A stretch of DNA of 64,000 nucleotides from Lactobacillus kimbladii (GCF_014323605.1 NZ_SCMB01000004.1:124001-188000); one strand, 5' to 3'; shown: positions 41,411 through 51,322, numbered from the stretch's first letter. Program-made: numbers and translations. The notes: a model not told the origin generated them from the sequence alone.

Positions 41411-41947
41411 TTAAGCAGCTGTTCGACTAATGCTAAAAATGCTGTTAAACAGACCATTGGATAAACCTGGCGTACTGTAAATAATGAAACGGATAAATGA
41501 TGAATCAAGAGTTTGCTGGATAAACCACGGATTTTGTAAAGCATTTAGCATAGACAAAATAATATAAACAAAAAAATAACTGGCAAAAAAAGACGCAACA
41601 GCACCTAATACGCTATCTAGTAAATTGCCAAAATTAGTTGCATGAGGATTTTTATTTGGCACCCATCCTTTAAAAATCTTAACCACCATTTTGCCGATAA
41701 AGACAATAATGAAAAAAGCTAAAAAACGGAAAAGCATCAGATTGGTTCCGGGAGTTAATGTTGTTTGAATATTTTGTCCCGTGATCTGACTATAAAGCCA
41801 ATTGCCGACAGGATTTTGAAAAAGGATTGCTGCAATGAAGACAATAGCAGAAAATACCAAATTGATTATTAGTCTGGTAAAGCCTGTTTGAAATCCTTTA
41901 TAAGTTTTTAGTGTCAAATAAGCCAGAACAATTAAAGTAACAATCAT
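41411..41947 (-). CDS. CvpA family membrane protein
   Basis: 178 residues with four hydrophobic segments, matching the CvpA/colicin V production family: MIVTLIVLAYLTLKTYKGFQTGFTRL at the start and NLLDSVLGAVASFFASYFFVYI in the third segment. The family's role in Gram-positives is poorly known. AGGAGAT precedes the ATG. It is divergent from rsmG, with the palindrome TTTGAC-GATA-GTCAAA between them. Confidence 0.85.
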   Translation of the reverse strand: MIVTLIVLAYLTLKTYKGFQTGFTRLIINLVFSAIVFIAAILFQNPVGNWLYSQITGQNIQTTLTPGTNLMLFRFLAFFIIVFIGKMVVKIFKGWVPNKNPHATNFGNLLDSVLGAVASFFASYFFVYIILSMLNALQNPWFIQQTLDSSFIRFIIYSTPGLSNGLFNSIFSISRTAA

Positions 41948-41993
41948 ATTAATCTCCTTTGACGATATTATAGCTTAATTTATGCGTTTAGAC

Positions 41994-42009
41994 TTTGACG
42001 ATAGTCAAA
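41994..42009. promoter_or_regulatory. Palindrome between cvpA and rsmG
   Basis: TTTGACGATAGTCAAA, six-base arms around GATA. It overlaps a possible rsmG promoter (TTGACG at 41995, CATAAT at 42019, spacer 18). Confidence 0.4.
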
Positions 42010-42078
42010 AAATATTCCATAATTAAAGGGATGCATTGACTTTACAATAAGCCATTTTTAGCGTTAAATTTAAAGGGT

Positions 42079-42103
42079 GTGAAACAAGGTTTCACGGGTG
42101 AAA
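42079..42103. promoter_or_regulatory. ParS/Noc-like repeat before rsmG
   Basis: Three alternating half-sites: GTGAAAC, GTTTCAC and GTGAAAA. TTTCACGGGTGAAA at 42090-42103 resembles parS (TTTCACGTGAAA) with two extra central bases. Confidence 0.4.
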
Positions 42104-42104
42104 A

Positions 42105-42827
42105 ATGAATCCTGAACAGTTTGTCCAAGAATTATCAAAACGTAATTTTAAATTAAATGAAAATCAAATCAACCAATTTAACCAATACTTTACCAGTCTG
42201 ATTGAGACTAATAAAAAAGTTAATCTAACACGAATAACAGAAAAAGATGATGTTTACTTAAAACATTTTTTTGACAGTATTACTCCTCTTTTTACGTTTG
42301 GCGAAATATTTACGAAATCTCAGACTTTGTGTGATGTCGGTGCAGGAGCAGGCTTTCCTTCAATTCCTTTAAAAATTATGGTGCCTGAATTACGAGTAAC
42401 AATAGTTGATTCTCTTGGCAAAAGACTGAACTTTTTGCAGGAATTAGTCACTCAGCTAGACTTGAAGAATGTTGCTTTGGTTCATGGGCGTGCAGAAGAT
42501 GTTGGACAAAATAAGCAGTATCGTGAGCAGTTTGATATTGTAACTGCCCGTGCTGTTGCCAATATGGCTGTGTTGAGTGAATATTGTTTGCCACTAGTTA
42601 AGAAAAATGGCAATTTTATCGCTCTTAAAGGACCAAAAGCCGAAGATGAATTAAATTCCAGTCAAAAAGCCTTAAAAACTTTAGGTGGCAAGACAACTGC
42701 TGTAAAAGAATTGCAATTGCCTCATAGCAGTGAAGACCGCACGCTGATTTTGGTGAAAAAAGTGCAGGCCACACCTAAAAAGTACCCGCGGCAGGCGGGC
42801 ACACCACACCGTAAACCAATTCAATAA
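42105..42827 (+). CDS. rsmG: 16S rRNA (guanine-527-N7) methyltransferase
   Basis: 240 residues. RsmG/GidB uses SAM to methylate G527 in 16S rRNA. The opening [17 protein letters not shown], motif [32 protein letters not shown] and the substrate loop VTARAVANM are all present. GGGTG lies five bases before the ATG, inside the repeat upstream. The noc gene follows 15 bases later, the usual Firmicute order. Confidence 0.95.
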   Translation: MNPEQFVQELSKRNFKLNENQINQFNQYFTSLIETNKKVNLTRITEKDDVYLKHFFDSITPLFTFGEIFTKSQTLCDVGAGAGFPSIPLKIMVPELRVTIVDSLGKRLNFLQELVTQLDLKNVALVHGRAEDVGQNKQYREQFDIVTARAVANMAVLSEYCLPLVKKNGNFIALKGPKAEDELNSSQKALKTLGGKTTAVKELQLPHSSEDRTLILVKKVQATPKKYPRQAGTPHRKPIQ

Positions 42828-42842
42828 ACAGGGGGACTCAAA

Positions 42843-43691
42843 ATGTCATTATTTTCTTCTTTGCGTCATCATGAAGAAATACCTAAAAATAAACAAGTTC
42901 AAGATATTGAACTAAGTAAAATTAAACCTAATTCATATCAGCCACGGCATGAGTTTTCTGAAGAATCAATTCGTGAATTAGCAACGACTTTAGATAAAGA
43001 TGGCTTGCTTCAGCCTATTATTGTGCGTGAAAAGGGCGATGAATATGAAATTGTTGCTGGTGAACGCAGATTGCGGGCCGCAAAACATCTAGCTTGGGAA
43101 AAAATTCCGGCTATCGTAAACAATATGGATGATAGTCAAGCTGCTTCATTAGCTTTAATAGAAAACCTGCAAAGAGAAGATTTAAATCCGATTGATGAAG
43201 CACAAGCCTATAATAACCTCATGAAGTTAAATAATTTAACTCAAACAACTTTGGCTCAAAATATTGGCAAGTCGCAATCTTATGTGGCTAATAAGTTGCG
43301 CCTTTTAAAGTTAACGCCTAAGGTGCAGAGCTATTTAGCCAGTGGAGAAATTTCTCCTCGTCATGGACGCTGTCTAGTCGGACTTAGTGAAAAAGATCAA
43401 AGCCGCGTTCTCGATGAAATTTTGGCTCATAACCTTAATGTGAGCGACACCGAAAAAATAGTTAAAAATGTAGAACAATATTTTGCCGGTAAAAATGCTA
43501 TGGATAAAGAAAAAGAGCAGGCTGAAAGAACAAGACGAGCAGCCAATCGAATTCCCAAAGACCTAAAAGTGCAGATTAATACGATTAAAAAGGCAATAAA
43601 GCTTGCACAGCAGTCAGGTATTAAGGTTAAGTTTAAGGAAAATAACGATCCTGATGATTATATGATTACTATAGAATTAAAAAGAAAGTAG
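42843..43691 (+). CDS. noc: Nucleoid occlusion protein (ParB-like)
   Basis: 282 residues of the ParB/Noc family. N-terminal membrane-binding start MSLFSSLRHHEE, the CTP-binding blocks NSYQPRHEF, DGLLQPIIVREK and GERRLRAAKHLAW, then ENLQREDLNPIDEA and the helix-turn-helix TQTTLAQNIGKSQSYVANKLRLL. Noc binds its DNA sites and keeps the divisome off the nucleoid. GGGGGA precedes the ATG. It is separated from a true ParB by the ParA gene. Confidence 0.9.
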   Translation: MSLFSSLRHHEEIPKNKQVQDIELSKIKPNSYQPRHEFSEESIRELATTLDKDGLLQPIIVREKGDEYEIVAGERRLRAAKHLAWEKIPAIVNNMDDSQAASLALIENLQREDLNPIDEAQAYNNLMKLNNLTQTTLAQNIGKSQSYVANKLRLLKLTPKVQSYLASGEISPRHGRCLVGLSEKDQSRVLDEILAHNLNVSDTEKIVKNVEQYFAGKNAMDKEKEQAERTRRAANRIPKDLKVQINTIKKAIKLAQQSGIKVKFKENNDPDDYMITIELKRK

Positions 43692-43706
43692 GAAGGCATG
43701 GAAAAT

Positions 43707-44486
43707 ATGGTGAGTGTAATTTCGGTTGCTAACCAAAAAGGTGGCGTTGGCAAGACGACCACAACTATTAATTTAGCGGCTTCGATTGCGGAACGCGGAT
43801 ATCAAGTCTTAATTGTGGACATTGATCCGCAAGGTAATGCAACCTCTGGCTTGGGAATAGAAAAATCCGAGATTGATCAAGATATTTATAGTGTTTTGAT
43901 TAATGATGTTCCGCTTAAAGATACGATTTTCCGTACCTCGACTAATCGCTTGGATTTAGTTCCGGCAACTATTAATTTATCAGGTGCTGAAACAGAATTG
44001 ATTAGTATGATGGCACGTGAAACTCGCTTAAAATCTGCTTTAGATTCGATTAGTGGCAATTATGATTTTATCTTTATTGATTGTCCACCTTCTTTAGGGC
44101 AATTGTCGATAAATGCATTTACAGCATCGGATTCAATTTTAATTCCGGTTCAAAGTGAGTATTATGCAATGGAAGGTCTGAGTCAGTTGCTTAATACGAT
44201 TCGTTTAGTACAAAAACACTTTAACAAAGACCTTGGAGTTGAGGGAGTTTTACTGACAATGCTGGATGCCCGGACTAATCTGGGCGCTGAAGTTGTTAAA
44301 GAAGTACGTTCCTATTTTTCTGATAAAGTTTATAAAACTATTATCCCGAGAATTACCAAACTAGCGGAGGCACCTAGTTATGGGGAAGCAATTACTGAAT
44401 ATGCGCCAAATTCTCGTGGTGCCGAAGTTTATGATGATTTAGCTAAGGAGGTGTTGAAGAATCATGGCAAGAAACTCAAGAAGTAA
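43707..44486 (+). CDS. parA: Chromosome-partitioning ATPase ParA/Soj
   Basis: 259 residues. Deviant Walker A KGGVGKTTTTINLA, Walker A' DIDPQGNATSGLG, and Walker B FIFIDCPPSLG. It works with ParB to move origins and, in Bacillus, to control DnaA. The ATG at 43707 is nine bases from AGGAAGG; an ATG three codons earlier is only one base from it. Its end overlaps parB by 23 bases. Confidence 0.95.
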   Translation: MVSVISVANQKGGVGKTTTTINLAASIAERGYQVLIVDIDPQGNATSGLGIEKSEIDQDIYSVLINDVPLKDTIFRTSTNRLDLVPATINLSGAETELISMMARETRLKSALDSISGNYDFIFIDCPPSLGQLSINAFTASDSILIPVQSEYYAMEGLSQLLNTIRLVQKHFNKDLGVEGVLLTMLDARTNLGAEVVKEVRSYFSDKVYKTIIPRITKLAEAPSYGEAITEYAPNSRGAEVYDDLAKEVLKNHGKKLKK

Positions 44487-45351
44487 AGATACAAAAAAAC
44501 ATGGTGGCCTGGGTCGCGGAATTGAAGCCTTGTTTGAAGACGAGCCACAGATTGAAGACAATGAGGAAGAAATTCAGGATTTAAACTTAGGCGATATCAG
44601 ACCTAACCCATATCAGCCACGCAAAAATTTTGATGATAAGTCTCTTAAAGAGCTGGCTGATTCAATTAAAGAAAACGGGGTTTTTCAACCGATAATCGTC
44701 CGTCAGTCAGTTAAGGGCTATGAAATTATCGCTGGTGAACGTCGCTTTCGTGCCTCAAAACTAGCCAAAAAGACTACAATACCTGCCATTGTGCGTGACT
44801 TTAGTGAAAGCCAAATGATGGAAGTTGCGGTTCTGGAAAACTTGCAGCGTGAGGATTTAACACCGCTTGAAGAAGCCCAGGCATATGAAATGCTGCAAAA
44901 AAACTTAGGCTTAACTCAAGAAGAAGTTTCAAAAAGAATGGGCAAATCCCGTCCTTATATTGCAAATTACTTGCGTTTGCTTACTTTACCAAGCAAAACA
45001 AAGCATTTGCTTCAGCATGGTGATCTTTCAATGGGTCAGGCCAGAACGCTTTTAGGTTTAAAAAACAAAGACAAGATTGATGAAGTAGCAAAACAAGTGG
45101 TTAAAGAAGGAATGCCAGTGCGCAAAGTTGAGGCACTGGTCGCCAATCTTAATGCTAAAAAGCCACGCAAAAAGACAGTGCAGAAGTCACCTTTTATCCG
45201 AGCTACTGAACATCAGCTGGCTAATAAATTGGGTTCAACTGTCAATATTTCTGAAAGTAAAAAAGGCAGTGGTCATTTATCTATTGGCTTTTCTTCAACT
45301 GCTGAATTAAACAGAATACTTGATGTACTAGGAGTCGATCTTGATGAATAA
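44464..45351 (+). CDS. parB: Chromosome-partitioning protein ParB/Spo0J
   Basis: 295 residues. An N-terminal ParA-stimulating stretch GGLGRGIEALFED, CTP-binding blocks NPYQPRKNF, ENGVFQPIIVRQ and GERRFRASKLAKK, ENLQREDLTPLEEAQAY, helix-turn-helix LTQEEVSKRMGKSRPYIANYLRLL, and the C-terminal dimerisation domain. It loads on parS and spreads as a CTP-gated clamp. AAGGAGG lies before the ATG, inside parA. Confidence 0.95.
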   Translation: MARNSRSKDTKKHGGLGRGIEALFEDEPQIEDNEEEIQDLNLGDIRPNPYQPRKNFDDKSLKELADSIKENGVFQPIIVRQSVKGYEIIAGERRFRASKLAKKTTIPAIVRDFSESQMMEVAVLENLQREDLTPLEEAQAYEMLQKNLGLTQEEVSKRMGKSRPYIANYLRLLTLPSKTKHLLQHGDLSMGQARTLLGLKNKDKIDEVAKQVVKEGMPVRKVEALVANLNAKKPRKKTVQKSPFIRATEHQLANKLGSTVNISESKKGSGHLSIGFSSTAELNRILDVLGVDLDE

Positions 45352-45619
45352 AGAAATTTCCTATAGTTTAGCGGACACGGTACTGATAAAAAAGCCTCAC
45401 GCCTGTAAAACTAATGACTGGGAAATTCTACGCTTAGGAGCAGATATCAGGTTAAAATGCATGGGCTGCGGCCACATCGTAATGATGCCGCGTTCAAAAT
45501 TTACACATAACTTTAAAAAAGTTTTAACTAAGGCGAATGATCCGGTCAACACCAAAAATGAGCTTTATGTGCCTAAAAATGAAATAGCACAACCACACTT
45601 TAATCAAGATAATAACTAA
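45344..45619 (+). CDS. DUF951 family protein
   Basis: 91 residues. It has the DUF951 core: YSLADTVLIKKPHACKTNDWEILRLGADIRLKCMGCGHIVMMPR, with three cysteines that could hold a metal. The tail is longer and polar. The ATG at 45344 overlaps parB and has GGAG upstream. The family is often found between parB and ychF in Firmicutes; function unknown. Confidence 0.88.
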   Translation: MNKEISYSLADTVLIKKPHACKTNDWEILRLGADIRLKCMGCGHIVMMPRSKFTHNFKKVLTKANDPVNTKNELYVPKNEIAQPHFNQDNN

Positions 45620-45644
45620 TTTTGTTTTAGAAAGAGGATAAAAA

Positions 45645-46745
45645 ATGTCACTAACTGCTGGGATTGTTGGGCTGCCTAATGTTGGTAAGTCGACCTTGTT
45701 TAACGCAATTACTAAAGCGGGGGCAGAAATGGCCAACTATCCGTTTGCTACGATTGAACCGAATGTTGGTATGGTTGAGGTTCCAGACAAGAGACTTGCT
45801 AGAATTCAGGAATTGATTCCCGCTAAAAAAATAGTTCATACCACTTTTGAATTTACTGATATTGCCGGCTTGGTTAAGGGAGCTTCAAAAGGAGAAGGTT
45901 TGGGTAATAAATTCTTGGAAAATATTCGCCAAACTGACGCGATCATTCATGTTGTGCGTGCTTTTGAAGACGACAATATCACTTCAGTTACTGGTAAAGT
46001 AGATCCGGAAGAAGATATCAATACTATTAATCTGGAATTAGCAATCGCTGACTTAGATGCCGTTAATCGTCGGATTAGCAAGGTGAAAAAGATTGCTCAG
46101 CAAAATGACAAGGAAGCTAAAGCTGAATATAATGTTTTGCAAAAGATTAAACCGGTTTTGGAAGAGGGTAGCGCAGTTCGCTCAATCAAGTTCAATGAAG
46201 ATGAACAAAAAATTGTTAAGGGCTTGTTCTTGCTAACTGATAAACCAGTTATTTATGTTGCTAATATTGCTGAAAATTCAATGGCCGATCCCGAAAAAGA
46301 TCAATATTATCAAATTGTTAAAAAGCACGCTGAAAGTGAAAATGCTGAATGTCTAGGAATTTCTGCAGCTACTGAAGAAGAGATTGCTGGTTTGGATGAT
46401 GATGAAAAAGCCGAGTTTTTAGAAGCTGAAGGGGTAACTGAGTCGGGTCTTGACCGTTTAATCCGGGCAGCCTACCATATTTTGGGACTAAGAACTTTCT
46501 TTACAGCTGGTGGTCCTGAGACTCGTGCCTGGACTTTCCATAAGGGGATGAAAGCACCACAAGTGGCTGGAGTTATTCACTCTGATTTTGAACGCGGATT
46601 TATTCGCGCGGAAGTAGTTTCATACACGGATTTAGACAAATATGAAACCATGCAGAAAGTTAAAGAAGCTGGTAGGTTGCGTCTTGAAGGGAAAGATTAT
46701 GAAGTTCAAGATGGCGACATTATTGAATTTAGATTTAACGTTTAG
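45645..46745 (+). CDS. ychF: Redox-regulated ATPase YchF (OBG family)
   Basis: 366 residues. G1 GLPNVGKSTLFNA, G3 DIAGLVKGASKGEGLGN, a nucleotide-specificity region VIYVANIAE in place of NKxD that favours ATP, a coiled-coil insert near residues 130-200, and the C-terminal TGS domain (TFFTAGGPETRAW through EFRFNV). It binds ribosomes and affects stress responses. AAGAGGA precedes the ATG. Confidence 0.96.
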   Translation: MSLTAGIVGLPNVGKSTLFNAITKAGAEMANYPFATIEPNVGMVEVPDKRLARIQELIPAKKIVHTTFEFTDIAGLVKGASKGEGLGNKFLENIRQTDAIIHVVRAFEDDNITSVTGKVDPEEDINTINLELAIADLDAVNRRISKVKKIAQQNDKEAKAEYNVLQKIKPVLEEGSAVRSIKFNEDEQKIVKGLFLLTDKPVIYVANIAENSMADPEKDQYYQIVKKHAESENAECLGISAATEEEIAGLDDDEKAEFLEAEGVTESGLDRLIRAAYHILGLRTFFTAGGPETRAWTFHKGMKAPQVAGVIHSDFERGFIRAEVVSYTDLDKYETMQKVKEAGRLRLEGKDYEVQDGDIIEFRFNV

Positions 46746-46754
46746 GAAATAATA

Positions 46755-47537
46755 ATGGCAGAAAAGAAAACTGAAGCACAAGCTAAAATAGATACTAACA
46801 AGCAGGAAAAACTAAAGGAAAAAGTAATCAATCAAAATATAGATGATGAGGTCAAACAAATGCAGCCTGCCGAGTTGCGTAAACAACTTAGCAATAAAAA
46901 TTCTGACTATGTTTTTCGCTTGCAAAAAGAACTTGAAACACAAGGCAAGATGAGTCATGAAGAGGCTCAAAAAAGAGTAGATGCGCTCTTGAATGATTTA
47001 ATAATTGCACAGCGTCATGGTCAACCTGCCAGTACATATTACGGCATGTCACCTAAATTAAAAGCTGCTGACATGTTAAAACCCAAAAAGAAGAAAGCTT
47101 CAGATATTCCGTTTTGGCAATATGCCGCGGATAATGCCCTGTTTTATGTAGCTTTGCTATTTGGTCTTTTTGGCTTAATTGGTTTATTCCAAAAGAACAA
47201 CAAATATAATTCAGAGATGGGTGCCTTAACTTTGTTGATTGTTGGTGCTGCACTGGGCGTTTTTATGACGAAGTATAATGAATGGGTCTTACCTAATGGC
47301 AGTAAAAATCGCAAGATCCCCTGGTCAAAATTAATTTGGGGTTTTATTTCAATGATGGCATTGCTCTTTATCTGCTTTGGCGTTTTATCTCTGAGAGCAT
47401 TACAAATTATAAATCCTGTTTTGCCTGGAATATATAATTTAATAATTGCTGCAGTGGTATATGGTATTCGCTGGCTTTTCCGTCGTCATTATCAAATTAT
47501 CGGCTCTGCTTTTTCACCAGCTGATAGGAGCAAATAG
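46755..47537 (+). CDS. DUF1129 family membrane protein
   Basis: 260 residues. A charged cytoplasmic N-terminal region of about 110 residues (QPAELRKQLSNKNSDYVFRLQKEL) is followed by four hydrophobic segments. This layout fits DUF1129 proteins found after ychF in lactobacilli. Function unknown. It begins nine bases after ychF and ends the block before a terminator. Confidence 0.85.
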   Translation: MAEKKTEAQAKIDTNKQEKLKEKVINQNIDDEVKQMQPAELRKQLSNKNSDYVFRLQKELETQGKMSHEEAQKRVDALLNDLIIAQRHGQPASTYYGMSPKLKAADMLKPKKKKASDIPFWQYAADNALFYVALLFGLFGLIGLFQKNNKYNSEMGALTLLIVGAALGVFMTKYNEWVLPNGSKNRKIPWSKLIWGFISMMALLFICFGVLSLRALQIINPVLPGIYNLIIAAVVYGIRWLFRRHYQIIGSAFSPADRSK

Positions 47538-47584
47538 GTGCTTTTTGTCAAGAAAAGGGCTATACTTAGATAACTATATGTTTT

Positions 47585-47626
47585 AAAGGATAAATAGATT
47601 TATCATGAATCTATTTATCCTTTTTA
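47585..47626 (+). terminator. Terminator after the segregation block
   Basis: AAAGGATAAATAGATT pairs with AATCTATTTATCCTTT, loop TATCATG. Confidence 0.9.
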
Positions 47627-47679
47627 AACTGAATACACGTTTAAAAATAACGCATTAATAAATTAGAAAGAGGTATTTA

Positions 47680-49404
47680 ATGATTAACACGCTGAGTAAG
47701 TCAATCAGGCAGTATAAAAAACTGTCTTTGCTGTCACCACTCTTTGTCACTGGTGAAGTTATCATTGAAATGTTAATACCATATTTGGTTGGTATTTTAA
47801 TTGATAATGGCATTATGAAAGGGAACATGCCCTACATTACTAAAAGCGGTATTGTTTTATTGGTGTTTACGGTTCTTTCACTTGTTTTAGGTGCTGGTGC
47901 CAGTTATGCCTCTGCTCATGCTGCAGCTGGGTTTGCAGCCAATTTGCGTAAAGACATGTTTTATCATGTGCAAGATTATTCTTTTGAAAATATTGACAAT
48001 TTTTCTAGTGCCAGTTTGGTGACGAGAATGACGACTGACGTTAATAACGTTCAGATGTCTTATCAAATATTAATTAGAATTGCTGTCAGAGCGCCAATGA
48101 TGTTATTGGTGTCAATAATCATGTCTGTTATTGTCAGTCCCCAATTATCACTGGTATTTGTAGTGATTGCACCAGTTTTTGTCATTCTGCTCGGTATCAT
48201 TATTAAAAGTGCCAGCAAGTATTTTCCTAAGATTTTTAGGGGCTATGACCGCATGAACCAAGTAGTGCGGGAAAACATTCGCGGCATTCGTGAAGTTAAA
48301 ACCTATGTTCAAGAAGAAGCACAAACAGTTAAATTTAAAAAATCTGCCGGCTTTATCTACAGACTATTTGCAACTGCACAAAAAATCATGTCGCTGAACT
48401 CACTTGTTGTTATGGCAGTGTTAAATATTTCTAACTTGGCTATTTGCTGGTTTGGAGCCAAAGAAATTGTTGGTGGCAGTTTACAAACCGGTCAGCTTAT
48501 CTCAATGTTTTCATATTCAAACTCTGTCTTAGGCAGTTTGAATATGTTGGCAATGATCTTTACACAGCTGGTTGTCTCTGCTGCTAGTGGTCACAGAATT
48601 GCTGACGTTATCAATGAAAAGCCATCAATTGAAAATCCACGCAAACCTTTAAAGCATGTAAACAATGGTGAAGTAATTTTTGATCACGTTAATTTTAAAT
48701 ATGATCCAGATGATAAGAACCTGGCTTTAAACAATATCAATCTAACCATTAAACCGGGTGAGACAATTGGTATTATTGGGAAAACCGGGTCATCTAAATC
48801 AACCTTAGTATCCATGATTCCACGGCTTTATGATACAGACTCAGGAGCCGTTCGGGTATCTGGACACAATGTAAAATCATATGATTTAAAAACACTGCGC
48901 GACAACGTGGCAATGGTTTTGCAAAATAATGTTCTGTTTTCAGGAACCATTAAGGAGAACCTGAAATGGGGTAACGAAAATGCCACTGATGAAGAAATTG
49001 TTGCTGCTGCCAAAATTGCTCATGCAGATGATTTTATTCGTGAAATGCCTGACCAATATGAAACTATGGTTGAACAAGGGGGGACTAACGTTTCCGGTGG
49101 CCAAAAGCAAAGAATTACAATTGCACGGGCATTGCTGAAGAGGCCTAAGATTTTAATTTTGGATGATTCTACTTCAGCGGTTGATACACAAACTGAGCGT
49201 CAAATCCGCGAAGCACTGGTAGAAAATATGCCGGATACCACTAAAATAATTATTTCGCAGAGAATCGTATCCATTAAGGATGCAGACAGAATAATTGTCA
49301 TGGATGATGGTAAAATTCAAGATATTGGTACACATGAAGAGTTAATGAAACGCAATGATCTGTACAGCTCGATTGCCAAGTTTCAAGAAGAACAAAAGAA
49401 GTAG
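47680..49404 (+). CDS. Heterodimeric ABC exporter subunit, degenerate site (LmrC-like)
   Basis: 574 residues, six membrane helices then an ATPase domain. Walker A is GKTGSSKST, with Ser for the usual Gly; the signature VSGGQKQR is normal; Walker B is ILDDSTSAVD, with Asp where the catalytic Glu should be. That is the pattern of LmrC/BmrC/TM287, which pair with a subunit holding the working Glu. It probably exports drugs or lipids. AGAAAGAGG lies upstream of the ATG. The partner gene is adjacent. Confidence 0.9.
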   Translation: MINTLSKSIRQYKKLSLLSPLFVTGEVIIEMLIPYLVGILIDNGIMKGNMPYITKSGIVLLVFTVLSLVLGAGASYASAHAAAGFAANLRKDMFYHVQDYSFENIDNFSSASLVTRMTTDVNNVQMSYQILIRIAVRAPMMLLVSIIMSVIVSPQLSLVFVVIAPVFVILLGIIIKSASKYFPKIFRGYDRMNQVVRENIRGIREVKTYVQEEAQTVKFKKSAGFIYRLFATAQKIMSLNSLVVMAVLNISNLAICWFGAKEIVGGSLQTGQLISMFSYSNSVLGSLNMLAMIFTQLVVSAASGHRIADVINEKPSIENPRKPLKHVNNGEVIFDHVNFKYDPDDKNLALNNINLTIKPGETIGIIGKTGSSKSTLVSMIPRLYDTDSGAVRVSGHNVKSYDLKTLRDNVAMVLQNNVLFSGTIKENLKWGNENATDEEIVAAAKIAHADDFIREMPDQYETMVEQGGTNVSGGQKQRITIARALLKRPKILILDDSTSAVDTQTERQIREALVENMPDTTKIIISQRIVSIKDADRIIVMDDGKIQDIGTHEELMKRNDLYSSIAKFQEEQKK

Positions 49405-49413
49405 GTGATTAAT

Positions 49414-51276
49414 TTGAATAAAGCAGTGGAAAAACAAAATAGCCAAATCTCTGGTAAACGTTCTGCAATACTGTGGCGTCTGCTTAAATTAGTTGCTAGT
49501 ACCAGTCCTTGGATGCTTATCAGTTCTACGGTTGCCATAATTCTCACGGCTGCTGCGAATGTTTTAGGATCCTTGTTTATCGAGCGCTTGATAAATACTT
49601 ACATTATTCCGCTAACTAAAGAGGCCAGACCAGACTTCGGTCCACTTTTGCACGCAATTGCAGTAATGTTTGGCTGTTACGCTATTGGATTCATTTCTAA
49701 TTATCTTTTTGCAATGTTAATGGCAGTTTTAGCTCAAAAAGTCCAATTCAGAGTGCGGATGGAAATGTTTGAGCACATGGAAAAATTGCCAATTTCTTAT
49801 TTCGATGAGAATGATTATGGCGACATCATGAGCTGTTATACAAACGACATTGATACGTTGCAACAAATGATTTCACAATCGATTCCACAGTTTATGAACT
49901 CAACTTTAAACCTTATTTTCGTTTTAGGTGCGATGTTGGTTTTAAGCTGGCAGCTAACTATTTTTACTTTAATAGTCTTTGCTCTTTCTATTATCGTTGT
50001 ACGCTTTTTAACGATACGTTCAGCTCATTACTTTAAGCTGCAGCAAAAAGAATTAGGACAAGTTAACGGTTATAATGAAGAAATGCTTAATGGCCTTAAG
50101 GTAATTAAAGTCTTTAGCCATGAGCCTGAAGTTGAGCAAGATTTTAATGCTTATAACGATTCATTGCAGGTAGCATCTGGCAAGGCTCATACTTATGCCA
50201 CGATTTTATTCCCAATTATGGGTAACTTGGGCAACTTGCTTTATGTGTTAATTGCAGTTTTAGGTGGTGCGGTGGCCATCAATCATATTGCACCTATTTC
50301 ATTAGGTGTTATTGGTGCCTTTCTGCAGTTATCAAAACAGTTTGCAATGCCGATAGCTCAGATTTCGCAACAGTTAAATTCTATCGTAATGGCATTAGCC
50401 GGTGCGGAAAGAATTTTTAAATTAGAAGATCAGATAGTTGAAGTTGATGATGGTGATGTAACCATCACTAAAGACGAAGATGTAAAGGGTGCATGGCACT
50501 GGAATGTACCGCAAAAAGATGGGTCAGTGAAGAAAGTTACTGTCAATGGTCATATTGTTTTTGATCATGTTAACTTTGGTTATTCGCCAAATAAACAAAT
50601 TTTGTATGATATTTCGATTGATGCCAAACCTGGTATGAAAGTAGCGCTGGTTGGTGAAACTGGAGCGGGCAAAACCACTATTTCTAATATGATTAATCGT
50701 TTCTACGAAATTAATTCTGGTACTATAACTTATGACGGTATTCCGATTAATAGAATTAAAAAAGATGATTTAAGGCGGTCGTTATCAATAGTATTGCAGG
50801 ACACACACATGTTTACCGGTACAGTTATGGATAATATCCGTTTTGGTAATGCTGAAGCAAGTGATGATGATGTGTACCAAGCAGCTCACTTATCGCATGC
50901 CGATGAATTCATTCATCATTTGGATGAAGGCTATAAAACTATTATTGATGGTAATGGCGGAGACCTGTCTCAGGGTCAAATGCAGCTGCTCAGTATTGCG
51001 CGGGCGATGATTGCGGATGAGCCAGTCATGATTTTAGATGAGGCAACTTCCAGCATTGATACGCAAACTGAAAAGCTAGTGCAGGCTGGTATGGATAATC
51101 TGCTTGCAGGACGTACAAGTTTTGTTATTGCCCATCGTCTTTCAACAATTGTTAACTCGGACTTGATTTTAGTACTTGATCATGGTCATATTATTGAAGC
51201 TGGCAACCATGAGCAGCTTCTAAAGCAAAAGGGTTACTACTACGAGTTATATACTGGTAAAAAAGAAATACAGTAA
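49414..51276 (+). CDS. Heterodimeric ABC exporter subunit, catalytic (LmrD-like)
   Basis: 620 residues, six membrane helices then an ATPase domain. Walker A GETGAGKTT and Walker B ILDEATSSID are intact, while the signature LSQGQMQLL departs from LSGGQ. Thus the competent nucleotide site uses this Walker B with the partner's signature, as in other asymmetric exporters. Residues 350-385 carry the insert typical of the LmrD side. A TTG at 49414 is preferred, six bases from AGGTG; a GTG at 49405 directly abuts the previous stop. Confidence 0.9.
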   Translation: MNKAVEKQNSQISGKRSAILWRLLKLVASTSPWMLISSTVAIILTAAANVLGSLFIERLINTYIIPLTKEARPDFGPLLHAIAVMFGCYAIGFISNYLFAMLMAVLAQKVQFRVRMEMFEHMEKLPISYFDENDYGDIMSCYTNDIDTLQQMISQSIPQFMNSTLNLIFVLGAMLVLSWQLTIFTLIVFALSIIVVRFLTIRSAHYFKLQQKELGQVNGYNEEMLNGLKVIKVFSHEPEVEQDFNAYNDSLQVASGKAHTYATILFPIMGNLGNLLYVLIAVLGGAVAINHIAPISLGVIGAFLQLSKQFAMPIAQISQQLNSIVMALAGAERIFKLEDQIVEVDDGDVTITKDEDVKGAWHWNVPQKDGSVKKVTVNGHIVFDHVNFGYSPNKQILYDISIDAKPGMKVALVGETGAGKTTISNMINRFYEINSGTITYDGIPINRIKKDDLRRSLSIVLQDTHMFTGTVMDNIRFGNAEASDDDVYQAAHLSHADEFIHHLDEGYKTIIDGNGGDLSQGQMQLLSIARAMIADEPVMILDEATSSIDTQTEKLVQAGMDNLLAGRTSFVIAHRLSTIVNSDLILVLDHGHIIEAGNHEQLLKQKGYYYELYTGKKEIQ

Positions 51277-51288
51277 TTTTGATAAAAT

Positions 51289-51322
51289 TTTCTCAGCATT
51301 ATGGTGCTGGGAATTTTTTTAC
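51289..51322 (+). terminator. Terminator after the exporter genes
   Basis: CTCAGCA and TGCTGGG form an imperfect stem around TTATGG, followed by T7. Confidence 0.6.
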
